NCBI RefSeq assembly: GCF_008868005.1
Contig: NZ_WAAO01000001.1
Location: 1-64,000, forward strand
Origin: Microbacterium algeriense
GTDB taxonomy: Bacteria; Actinomycetota; Actinomycetes; Actinomycetales; Microbacteriaceae
Direction: 5' to 3'
Length of the DNA: 64,000 nt
Of the stretch, positions 25,296-32,811 are shown piece after piece; within the stretch, counting starts at the first letter, position 1, and each line of letters begins with the position of its first letter. A program made the translations under genes and the position numbers. A model generated the notes under the pieces. That model was not told where the DNA came from, searched no databases, and saw nothing but the letters and a program-made list of their open reading frames with translations.

Positions 25296-26318
25296 ATGAG
25301 CGAACGCGCGCGCCGCCCCACCGTGAAGGAGGTGGCGGTCCGGGCCGGCGTGAGCCCGATGACCGTGTCTCGCACGCTCTCCGGCGGACTCAACGTCAAG
25401 CCCGATGTGCAGCAGCGCGTCATGGAAGCGGTCGCCGAACTCGGCTACCACCGAAACGAGAACGCCCGCAGCATCCGCCCCGGTCACTCCAGCGGACTGA
25501 TCGGCGTCGCGATCACGAACATCGCCAACCCGTACTACAGCACCTTCGCGCTCGGCGTCGAAGAGGAGGCGGCCCTGACCGGACGCCGCATCCTGCTCGG
25601 CAACACCTCCGAGGATGCCGCCCGCGAAGCCGACCTCGTGGGCGACTTCCTCGGCCGCCGCGTGGACGGCCTGATCGTGGTGCCCGCCGGCACGACCTCC
25701 GCCCACCTCGCGCACTCCCAGAACCAGGGCGTCCCCGTGGTGCTCGCCTCCCGGCGCATCGACGGACTCGCTGCAGACAGCGTGGTGCTCGCCGACGACG
25801 ACGGCGCCCACCGCGGGACGAGCTCACTCCTCGATCGGGGCCACACCCGCATCGGCTACCTCGGCAACGCCCTGTCGATCTTCACCGGCGGACGCCGCTA
25901 CGCCGGATTCGTGCGGGCCCTGGAGGAGCGCGGTCTCACCGTGGATCCGCAGCTCGTCGCGACGAACCAGCAGACCGTGGACCAGGCCCGCGAGGCCACG
26001 CGCACCCTGCTCGACGCGGAGCATCCACCCACCGCCATCTTCTGCGCCAACAACCGCAACGCCATCGGCGCGCTCAAGGAGATCAGCGCCCAGCTCGGCG
26101 ACGGGACCAGAGCGCCCGCGGACTTCCCGGAGATCGTGAGCTTCGACGACTTCGAACTCGCGGAGCTCTCGCCCGTGCCGATCAGTGTGATCGACCACGA
26201 CCCTCGCGAACTCGGACGCACCGCCGCACGGCTCCTCCTCGACCGACTCGACGGCGGCGAACGCGAGACCCCGCCCCGCGCCATCGAGCTCCCCGTGTCC
26301 CTCCGCGGCGTCCGCTGA
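25296..26318 (+). CDS. LacI-family transcriptional regulator
   Basis: The 340-residue repressor has an N-terminal LacI helix-turn-helix (TVKEVAVRAGVSPMTVSRTLSG, about 9-30) and a hinge. A periplasmic-binding-protein-like sugar domain follows (GLIGVAITNIANPYYSTFA, ... FDDFELAELSPVPISVIDHD). ATG 25296 follows CGGAGGGCAGT. Palindromes with TGGTAACG-type sequence occur before this gene, the ROK gene and the ABC binding protein, so it probably controls the whole sugar cluster. Inducer not known. Confidence 0.9.
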   Translation: MSERARRPTVKEVAVRAGVSPMTVSRTLSGGLNVKPDVQQRVMEAVAELGYHRNENARSIRPGHSSGLIGVAITNIANPYYSTFALGVEEEAALTGRRILLGNTSEDAAREADLVGDFLGRRVDGLIVVPAGTTSAHLAHSQNQGVPVVLASRRIDGLAADSVVLADDDGAHRGTSSLLDRGHTRIGYLGNALSIFTGGRRYAGFVRALEERGLTVDPQLVATNQQTVDQAREATRTLLDAEHPPTAIFCANNRNAIGALKEISAQLGDGTRAPADFPEIVSFDDFELAELSPVPISVIDHDPRELGRTAARLLLDRLDGGERETPPRAIELPVSLRGVR

Positions 26319-26339
26319 CTCCGGCCGTTCGGCATCGGG

Positions 26340-26422
26340 GGACGATTCCCCGAGGCCCGGACCAATCCCGGACGAAGTCGTAAAGGAAGGACGGGGGATC
26401 GTCCATCCCTCGGTCGATCGTC
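26340..26422 (+). repeat. 83-bp direct repeat, copy 1
   Basis: Begins GGACGATTCCCCGAGGCCCG and ends GGTCGATCGTC. It differs from copy 2 (26491-26573) at 6 of 83 positions. CGGGG-N7-CCCCG at its left edge could act as a weak hairpin after lacI. Confidence 0.85.
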
Positions 26423-26490
26423 ACCGGAAACAAGGGGCGTCGGCACGGGACTCTTCGGGGACCGACGACTCCTCCGTCCGAACCTCGGCC

Positions 26491-26573
26491 GGACGATTCC
26501 CCGAGGCCCGGACGAATCCCGGACAGAGTCGTGGAGGAAGGACGGGGGATCGTCCATCCCTCGGTGGATCGTC
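26491..26573 (+). repeat. 83-bp direct repeat, copy 2
   Basis: Second copy of the repeat, same orientation, 68 bp after copy 1 ends. Together they sit between lacI and the ROK promoter. They may belong to a dispersed family; that cannot be checked from one window. Confidence 0.85.
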
Positions 26574-26607
26574 GGGTGAACGAAGGTGTTGACACCCCTC
26601 GACCTCA

Positions 26608-26623
26608 TTGATAACGTTACCAA
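26608..26623. promoter_or_regulatory. LacI-family operator before ROK kinase
   Basis: TTGATAACGTTACCAA is near-palindromic around a central CG and overlaps the expected -10 region for TTGACA at 26589. This suits repression by the adjacent LacI protein. Confidence 0.7.
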
Positions 26624-26642
26624 TCATCGACGAGGAGGCCGG

Positions 26643-27842
26643 ATGGAGCTGTGCATCGATTTCGGGGGCACCGAGATCAAGCTCGCCGTGATCGACGGCC
26701 ACCGTGTGCTCGCCTCAGGCGGCGTCGCGGTGCAGGGTGGTCCGTCCGACCTCGCCGCCGCGGCCGTCGAAGCGCGCCGTCTCCTCGAGCAGACGGGCGC
26801 GCCGGAGGCCGTCGGCATCGCCGTGCCCGGGGTGGTCGAACCCGGCACCGGGCGGATGCTGCACGCCAACGCGAAGTACGACTTCCTCCGCGACCTCGAC
26901 CTCAGCGCGTGGTCCCTCGCCGAGTTCGGAGTCCCCGCGGCGGTGGAGAACGACGCGCGCGCAGCCCTCATCGGCGAGACCTCGACCGGCAGCGCCGCCG
27001 GCACACGCGACGCGGTGCTCGTCACTCTCGGAACCGGGATCGGCACGGCTGTCCTGATGGGCGGGATGCCGCTCCGCGGACGCACCGGGCATGCCGGGAT
27101 CCTCGGGGGACATCTCACGGTCGACCTCGACGGACCCGTCTGCCCCTGCGGCAACATCGGCTGCGGGGAGGCCCTCGCGAGCACGTGGGCGCTGGGCGCT
27201 TCGACGGGGGACGACTCTTCGACCACCCGACCGGAGGACGAAGCGGCGCACGTGGGGGGCGCTTCGACAAGCTCAGCGACCCGGGTCCAAGACTCCGCGA
27301 CCCAGGACCAAGACTCCGCGACCCAGGACCAAGAATCACCGACCCAGGACCGAGGGTCAGCGACCCGCACGAACGGCTCCGCGACCCAGGACCAAGACTC
27401 CGCGACCCAGGACCAAGAATCACCGACCCAGCACCGAGGCTCAGCGACCCGCACGAACGGCTCAGCGACCCAGCCGAACAACTCCGCGACCCAAGACCAA
27501 GGCTCGGCGACGCAGGCGGGGCGGGTCACGATGGCGGAGGTGTTCGCGGGGGAGGCGCACCGGGAGATCCGGGAGCGGTACCTGCGGGTGTGGGGCGCGG
27601 TCGTCACGTCGCTCGTGCACTCGTACGACCCGGCGGTCGTGATCCTCTCCGGCGGCATCCTCCGCGCGGGGGACGCCGTGAGCGCGCCCATCGAGGCCTA
27701 CGTGCGCGCGCACCTGTGGCCGTCGCTGACACCGCCCCGTTTCGTCGTCCCGCCGGAACCCGAGCTCTCCGTCGCGCGTGGACTCAGCGTCCTCGCCCGC
27801 GCCGGGCACCTTCACACCGCAACACCGCAGGAGGAACAGTGA
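26643..27842 (+). CDS. ROK-family sugar kinase with in-frame tandem-repeat insertion
   Basis: ROK kinases phosphorylate hexoses such as glucose or mannose. N-terminal IDFGGTEIKLAVID is the phosphate loop; GTGIGTAVLM and GHAGILGGHL follow, and the zinc motif CPCGNIGCGE is at 167-176. At 399 residues it is about 80-90 longer than usual. The excess is a low-complexity stretch of 7-residue units (SATQDQD type) from about residue 212 to 295, encoded by 21-bp tandem repeats, after which the fold resumes (RVTMAEVFAGE). ATG 26643 follows GAGGAGG. The stop overlaps the next GTG. Whether the enzyme stays active is uncertain; the frame is kept and the insertion falls between fold elements. Confidence 0.85.
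   Translation: MELCIDFGGTEIKLAVIDGHRVLASGGVAVQGGPSDLAAAAVEARRLLEQTGAPEAVGIAVPGVVEPGTGRMLHANAKYDFLRDLDLSAWSLAEFGVPAAVENDARAALIGETSTGSAAGTRDAVLVTLGTGIGTAVLMGGMPLRGRTGHAGILGGHLTVDLDGPVCPCGNIGCGEALASTWALGASTGDDSSTTRPEDEAAHVGGASTSSATRVQDSATQDQDSATQDQESPTQDRGSATRTNGSATQDQDSATQDQESPTQHRGSATRTNGSATQPNNSATQDQGSATQAGRVTMAEVFAGEAHREIRERYLRVWGAVVTSLVHSYDPAVVILSGGILRAGDAVSAPIEAYVRAHLWPSLTPPRFVVPPEPELSVARGLSVLARAGHLHTATPQEEQ
27276..27526 (+). repeat. 21-bp tandem repeats (about 11.5 units) inside ROK gene
   Basis: Units of the type GCGACCCAGGACCAAGACTCC start at 27276 and continue every 21 bp to 27506, plus a partial unit. Units 2-5 and 6-9 form a nearly identical 84-bp higher-order duplication. The array is preceded by GCTTCGACAAGCTCAGCGACCC (27261-27282), from memory a common dispersed core in Microbacterium genomes. 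Confidence 0.9.
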
Positions 27843-29677
27843 CCACCCCGATCAGCGACATGCACGAAGGGCACACGACCCGAGGTCGCTACGACACCCA
27901 GCCGACCGTGGCGCTGCCGGAGGGGGAGCGCATCCTCCGCGGTGCGGACGCATGGACTGCCGCCGCCGAACTCGCCGAGGCCTGCGCCCGCGTGACGGGC
28001 ACCGCCCCGGTGCTGCTGGTCGACACGTACCCGGGCGTCGATGTCGAAGCCCTCACCGTGCAGGTGCGCGGGGCCCTGCCGGACTGGACGCTCGTCGACG
28101 TCGAGGTCGCCGCACGCCCGGTGGCGGAGGTCGAGCAGCTCATCGCGCCGAACCTCACGGACGACCGGGTCTTCGGCGTCATGAGCCACTTCACGCTCGA
28201 CGACTTCTACGACGCCGGACAGCTCGACACCCTCGCCTCCTCCCTCGCCGACACGCCGACCGTCGTGATCGGGTGGGGTGCGGCACTGCTCGCCCCGCGC
28301 CTGGCCGGTCCGGCCGCGACGGTGCTGGTGGACATGGCCCGGTGGGAGATCCAGCTGCGTCAGCGGAAGGGCGCGACCAACTGGCGGGCTGCGAACCCCG
28401 ACGAGGACAACCTCCGCAAGTACAAGCGCGGCTTCTTCGTCGAGTGGCGGGTGGCCGACCGCCACAAGCGCGGCCTGTTCGACACGGTCGACTTCGTCCT
28501 CGACGGCAACGCGATCGCCCCGGCCGAGCAGCACCCCGACTCCCCCGAGGCGGGCATGATCACCGGCGCCGCGTTCCGCCAGGCGCTCAAGGATGCCGCG
28601 CACCGGCCGTTCCGCGTCGTGCCGTTCTTCGACCCCGGCGTGTGGGGCGGGCAGTGGATGAAGAACCTCATCGGCCTCGACCCCTCGAAGGACAACTACG
28701 CCTGGTGCTTCGACTGCGTCCCCGAGGAGAACTCCCTCCTGCTCGAAGGGGAGGGCGGCGTGGTCGAGATCCCCGCGCTGGATCTGGTGTTCAGCCGCCC
28801 GGTCGACCTGCTCGGACCGAAGACCTTCTCCCGCTTCGGGGCCGAGTTCCCGATCCGCTTCGACTTCCTCGACACCATGGACGGCGGCAACCTCAGCCTG
28901 CAGGTGCATCCGCTGACCGACTACATCCAGAACACGTTCGGCATGCACTACACGCAGGACGAGAGCTACTACATGCTCGATGCGGGAGACGACGCGGTGG
29001 TCTACCTCGGCACCAAGGAGGGCATCGACCGCTCCGAGATGCTGCAGGACCTCGCGACGGCGCAGGACGGAGAGCACCCGTTCCCCGCCGACAAGTACAT
29101 CAACTCGTTCCCGGCCCGCAAGCACGATCACTTCGCGATACCGGCCGGCACCGTGCACTGCTCCGGAGCGAACTCCATGGTGCTGGAGATCTCGGCGACG
29201 CCGTTCATCTTCACCTTCAAGCTCTGGGACTGGGGCCGGGTCGGCCTCGACGGCATCCCGCGCCCCGTGCACCTCGATCACGGGGCCCGCAACATCCAGT
29301 GGGACCGCGACACCAGCTGGGTCGGCGACAATCTCCTCGACCGGGTCGAGACCGTCCGCACGGACGGAGACGTGGTCGAGGAGAGCACCGGCCTGCACGA
29401 GCTCGAGTTCATCGAGGTGCGCCGGCACTGGTTCTCCCAGGGCGCCGACCACGACACCGAGGGCACCGTCAACGTGCTCAATCTGGTCGAGGGGGATGAG
29501 GTCAGGGTCGTCAGCCCCACCGGCGCCTTCGAGCCCTTCACGATCCACTACGCCGAGACGTTCATCGTCCCGGCGGCCGTGGGAGCGTACCGGATCGAGC
29601 GCACCGAGAACGCGCGCAGCACCCGCTTCGCGACCGTCAAGGCGTACGTGCGCGGTTCGCGCACGAGCGACAACTGA
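27839..29677 (+). CDS. Class I phosphomannose isomerase-like protein with extra N-terminal domain
   Basis: The 612-residue protein: the C-terminal half (from about 285) is a cupin-type class I mannose-6-phosphate isomerase with LSLQVHP, the late GTVHCSGANSMVLEIS, and further metal-ligand candidates. It should interconvert mannose-6-phosphate and fructose-6-phosphate or a related sugar phosphate. The N-terminal about 270 residues (VLLVDTYPGVDVEAL, VVIGWGAALL) look Rossmann-like but have no P-loop; I do not recognise them. GTG 27839 follows GGAGGAACA and overlaps the ROK stop, so kinase and isomerase are co-translated. Confidence 0.8.
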   Translation: MTTPISDMHEGHTTRGRYDTQPTVALPEGERILRGADAWTAAAELAEACARVTGTAPVLLVDTYPGVDVEALTVQVRGALPDWTLVDVEVAARPVAEVEQLIAPNLTDDRVFGVMSHFTLDDFYDAGQLDTLASSLADTPTVVIGWGAALLAPRLAGPAATVLVDMARWEIQLRQRKGATNWRAANPDEDNLRKYKRGFFVEWRVADRHKRGLFDTVDFVLDGNAIAPAEQHPDSPEAGMITGAAFRQALKDAAHRPFRVVPFFDPGVWGGQWMKNLIGLDPSKDNYAWCFDCVPEENSLLLEGEGGVVEIPALDLVFSRPVDLLGPKTFSRFGAEFPIRFDFLDTMDGGNLSLQVHPLTDYIQNTFGMHYTQDESYYMLDAGDDAVVYLGTKEGIDRSEMLQDLATAQDGEHPFPADKYINSFPARKHDHFAIPAGTVHCSGANSMVLEISATPFIFTFKLWDWGRVGLDGIPRPVHLDHGARNIQWDRDTSWVGDNLLDRVETVRTDGDVVEESTGLHELEFIEVRRHWFSQGADHDTEGTVNVLNLVEGDEVRVVSPTGAFEPFTIHYAETFIVPAAVGAYRIERTENARSTRFATVKAYVRGSRTSDN

Positions 29678-29735
29678 ACACAGCACCTGCAATGCCGCAC
29701 CACCCGAACGCAGGGGCCTCCTTCCCAGGAATCCC

Positions 29736-29791
29736 TTGCACCGCACTCATCACCTTGGTAGCGTGAATCCAGATTTCTGGTAACGATACCA
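29736..29791 (+). promoter_or_regulatory. Promoter and LacI-family operator before ABC importer
   Basis: TTGCAC (29736-29741) and TAGCGT (29759-29764) with 17-bp spacing form a likely promoter. The palindrome TGGTAACGATACCA (29778-29791) lies just downstream, a typical LacI roadblock position. Confidence 0.7.
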
Positions 29792-29811
29792 AACGAACAA
29801 GGGAGTTCTGA

Positions 29812-31080
29812 ATGATTTCGCGACGCAAGATCGCCGCCGCCGCTGCCGGTCTCCTCCTCGGCAGCCTGGCGCTGGCCGGCTGCTCCGGCGACTCCGGATC
29901 CGGAGACGGCGGAGAGGTGACCGGCACGCTGAACTTCTACACCGACAAAGCGGCGTGGAAGCCCGACTTCGAGTCGCTCAACGAGGTCAGCGGCGACGCC
30001 GTCGACATCACCCTCAAGACCACCGGCTACTCGGACGCCAACCAGTACGACGCGTTCATCAAGCAGTCGTTCCGCACCGACAAGTCGCCCGGCCTGTTCA
30101 CCTGGCACACCGGCGACTCGCTCAAGCAGCTGGTCGACGAGGGGCTCGTCGCCGAGACCACCGACATCTGGAGCAAGGCGGTCGACGAGGGCTGGGTGAG
30201 CGAGGACCTGCGCGACAGCTACACGTTCGACGGCAAGCAGTACTGCGTGCCGATGAACATCGCCTACTGGATCATGTTCTACAACAAGGCCGCCTTCGCC
30301 GACAACGGCATCGAGGTGCCGACGACGTGGGACGAGCTGAACACCGCGGCCGAGACGCTGAAGGATGCCGGGGTCACCCCGTACTACCAGACCAGCGTGC
30401 TGTTCACCTTCCAGTGGTTCCAGCACCTGGTCGCCTCGACCGACCCCGACCTGTACGAGGGGCTCACCACGGGCGAGGTCAAGTACACCGACCCCGAGAT
30501 CGTCGACATCATGAACGTCTGGCTCGAGGAGCAGCAGAACGGCTGGTTCAGCGACGCGGGCAGCACGACCGATCCCGCCGTCGGCCTGAAGCAGGGCGAC
30601 TACGCCATGATCAACTTCGGCACGTTCTTCGCGGGCAACCTCGAGGGCGCGGGCATGACCTCCGACGACTACGGGATGTTCGCCATCCCCGCCGTCAGCG
30701 ACGACCTCGATGCCACCCCGGTCGCCGTCGAGTCGGGCCCGATCTGCACAGCCGAGAACTCGAAGCAGCGCGACCTCGGACTCGCCTACGCCGAATGGTG
30801 GATGTCGCCTGACGCGCAGACCGCGTGGAACGATGCCCACGGCGACGTGGCGTTCAACCCGAAGGCGAAGGTCTCCGACCCGGCCCTGGCCGAGATCGGC
30901 GAGCAGATCGCCGGTGACGACTACATGCTCTACGACCGGTTCTTCGAGGCCATGCCCACCGAGATCGTGACCACCGCGATCGAGCAGTTCGGCGCGTTCA
31001 ACGCCAACCCGGGCGACCCGATGCCGTTCCTGGAGAAGATCCAGGCCACCGCCGACAAGTACTGGGCAGAGCAGGAGTAA
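29812..31080 (+). CDS. ABC sugar-importer substrate-binding lipoprotein
   Basis: The 422-residue extracellular binding protein (bacterial_SBP1 type) has a lipoprotein signal with lipobox LALAGC (Cys24). Features typical of the family: GTLNFYTDKAAWKPDF, MNIAYWIMFYNKAAF, and a hinge-rich C-terminal half. ATG follows GGGAG. It captures a mono- or oligosaccharide for the two following permeases; no ATPase is in the cluster, so a shared MsiK-type ATPase elsewhere is likely. Control by LacI is inferred from the operator. Confidence 0.92.
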   Translation: MISRRKIAAAAAGLLLGSLALAGCSGDSGSGDGGEVTGTLNFYTDKAAWKPDFESLNEVSGDAVDITLKTTGYSDANQYDAFIKQSFRTDKSPGLFTWHTGDSLKQLVDEGLVAETTDIWSKAVDEGWVSEDLRDSYTFDGKQYCVPMNIAYWIMFYNKAAFADNGIEVPTTWDELNTAAETLKDAGVTPYYQTSVLFTFQWFQHLVASTDPDLYEGLTTGEVKYTDPEIVDIMNVWLEEQQNGWFSDAGSTTDPAVGLKQGDYAMINFGTFFAGNLEGAGMTSDDYGMFAIPAVSDDLDATPVAVESGPICTAENSKQRDLGLAYAEWWMSPDAQTAWNDAHGDVAFNPKAKVSDPALAEIGEQIAGDDYMLYDRFFEAMPTEIVTTAIEQFGAFNANPGDPMPFLEKIQATADKYWAEQE

Positions 31081-31088
31081 GCGGGCGG

Positions 31089-31964
31089 ATGGCGCATCAG
31101 AAGACGCCGTACCAGTGGTCCGCCCGGGGCTTCGTCGCCCCGGGCGTGATCCTGGTCGCGATCCTGCTCTACCTTCCGCTGCTGTGGACGGTGTTCCTCA
31201 GCTTCACGGAGTACAACGGCCTCGGCAGCCCCGACTGGATCGGGCTCGACAACTACGTCGAGATGTTCACCGACGGCGACTTCGTGGGCTCCGCGATGAA
31301 CACCGTGCTCTGGGTGATCGGCACCCTGATCATCCCGGTCGGCATCGGCCTGGCGATCGCGCTGCTCACCTGGAACCTCGGCGGCGGCATCTGGCTGCGC
31401 CTGCCCTTCCTGATCCCCTACGCCCTGTCCGGCATCGGCGTCGGCGTGGTGTGGTCGTTCATCCTCTCCTCGGGCGGGGCGCTCGACCAGGCGCTCGCCG
31501 CGTTCGGCGTCACCGATCCGCCGCGGTGGCTGCTGGATGCTCCGCTGAACACGATCGTGATGATCATCGCCTCGTCGTGGCAGGGCGTCGGCGTGAACGC
31601 GCTGCTGTTCACGATCGGCCTCCAGGCCATCCCGAAGGAGCCGCTGGAGGCCGCGCGCATCGACGGAGCCGGCGGGATCCGCCTGTTCACCAGCATCCTG
31701 TGGCCCATGCTGCGTCCGCTGACCGCCGTGGTCGTCGGACTCTCGATCGTCGCGAGCCTGAAGACGTTCGACATCGTGTGGGGCATGACCAAGGGCGGAC
31801 CGGGCACCGTCTCGGAGACCCTCGCGCTGACGATGTACAAGGAGACGTTCGTGAACAGCGACTACGGACTCGGCTCCGCGATCGCGGTGTTCCTCACCGT
31901 CATCACGCTCCTCGCCTCCGTGCTCTACCTGCGCCAGCAGCTCTCCCCGAAGAAGGAGATGTGA
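31089..31964 (+). CDS. ABC sugar permease (MalF type)
   Basis: The 291-residue inner-membrane protein has six predicted helices and a BPD_transp_1 EAA loop (EPLEAARIDGAGGIRLFTSILWP, about 196-218) that docks the ATPase. ATG comes 8 bp after the binding-protein stop. Its TGA overlaps the next ATG, so subunit synthesis is coupled. Confidence 0.92.
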   Translation: MAHQKTPYQWSARGFVAPGVILVAILLYLPLLWTVFLSFTEYNGLGSPDWIGLDNYVEMFTDGDFVGSAMNTVLWVIGTLIIPVGIGLAIALLTWNLGGGIWLRLPFLIPYALSGIGVGVVWSFILSSGGALDQALAAFGVTDPPRWLLDAPLNTIVMIIASSWQGVGVNALLFTIGLQAIPKEPLEAARIDGAGGIRLFTSILWPMLRPLTAVVVGLSIVASLKTFDIVWGMTKGGPGTVSETLALTMYKETFVNSDYGLGSAIAVFLTVITLLASVLYLRQQLSPKKEM

Positions 31965-32776
31965 TGTCGAAGTTCATCCGCACCGCCGTGCTCGTCATCC
32001 TCGGGATCGTGTGGCTGCTGCCCGCTTACCTCCTCGTCGTGAACGCGATGAAGGACCCGATCACCTTCACCTCGAAGGAGTCCTGGGTCCCGACCGACTT
32101 CCACCTGTTCGAGAACTTCGCGCAGGCGTTCGAGCTCTCCGGACTCGGCAACAGCATCCTGAGCACCCTCATCTACTCGATCGTCTCGCCGACCATCGCC
32201 GTGCTCGTCGGCGCGGCGGCCGGCTTCGCGATCGTGGCGCTGCGCCTCAAGCGCGGGTTCCTGTGGTTCGTGGTGATCTTCGGCGGCACGGTGTTCCCGC
32301 TGCAGATGGTGCTGCTGCCGCTGTTCGACGCGTACTCGCGCATCGGTCTGTTCGACACCCGTGTGGGCATGGTCATCATCTACACCGTGATCTCGATCCC
32401 GTTCTCGGCGTTCGTGATGCGCAACTTCTTCACCGGCGTCGCGCACAACGTGTTCGAAGCCGCGGTGCTCGACGGCGCGACCACCTGGCGCATCTTCGTC
32501 CGGCTCTACCTGCCGATGGCGTCGAGCGCACTGGTCGCGATCTTCATCCTGCAGGCGACGTTCGTGTGGAACGACCTGCTGCTCGGTCTGACGCTCAGCC
32601 AGTCCGACGACATCCGTCCCATCATCACCACGCTGTCGGGCATGCAGAGCACCTACGGCGGCGCGCAGATGTCGGTCGTGCTCGCCGCGGCCGTGCTCGT
32701 CTCGCTCCCCACGGTGGTGCTGTTCCTGTGCACGCAGCGGTTCTTCGCCAAGGGCCTCGCGCTCGGGCAGTACTGA
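31964..32776 (+). CDS. ABC sugar permease (MalG type)
   Basis: The 270-residue permease has six helices. The EAA loop reads NVFEAAVLDGATTWRIFVRLYLP (about 163-185), and the C-terminus RFFAKGLALGQY is typical of CUT1-family inner subunits. Starts with ATG at the previous stop (TGATG). Completes the importer with the upstream MalF-type subunit. Confidence 0.92.
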   Translation: MSKFIRTAVLVILGIVWLLPAYLLVVNAMKDPITFTSKESWVPTDFHLFENFAQAFELSGLGNSILSTLIYSIVSPTIAVLVGAAAGFAIVALRLKRGFLWFVVIFGGTVFPLQMVLLPLFDAYSRIGLFDTRVGMVIIYTVISIPFSAFVMRNFFTGVAHNVFEAAVLDGATTWRIFVRLYLPMASSALVAIFILQATFVWNDLLLGLTLSQSDDIRPIITTLSGMQSTYGGAQMSVVLAAAVLVSLPTVVLFLCTQRFFAKGLALGQY

Positions 32777-32811
32777 CCCCACCCCGCCGCCCCTCCGCCG
32801 CGAAAGGCATC

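Larger units (their letters stand above)
26319..26642. other. LacI-ROK intergenic region with repeats and promoter
   Basis: No gene seen. The gap contains two 83-bp direct repeats, then TTGACA (26589-26594) as a -35 box and a LacI-type palindrome before the ROK start. Confidence 0.6.

Noticed and set aside
26651..29677. 1008-residue plus-strand frame spanning ROK and isomerase genes
   Set aside because: Its first part is an out-of-frame reading of the ROK gene, rich in Arg/Gly; the real isomerase starts at GTG 27839.
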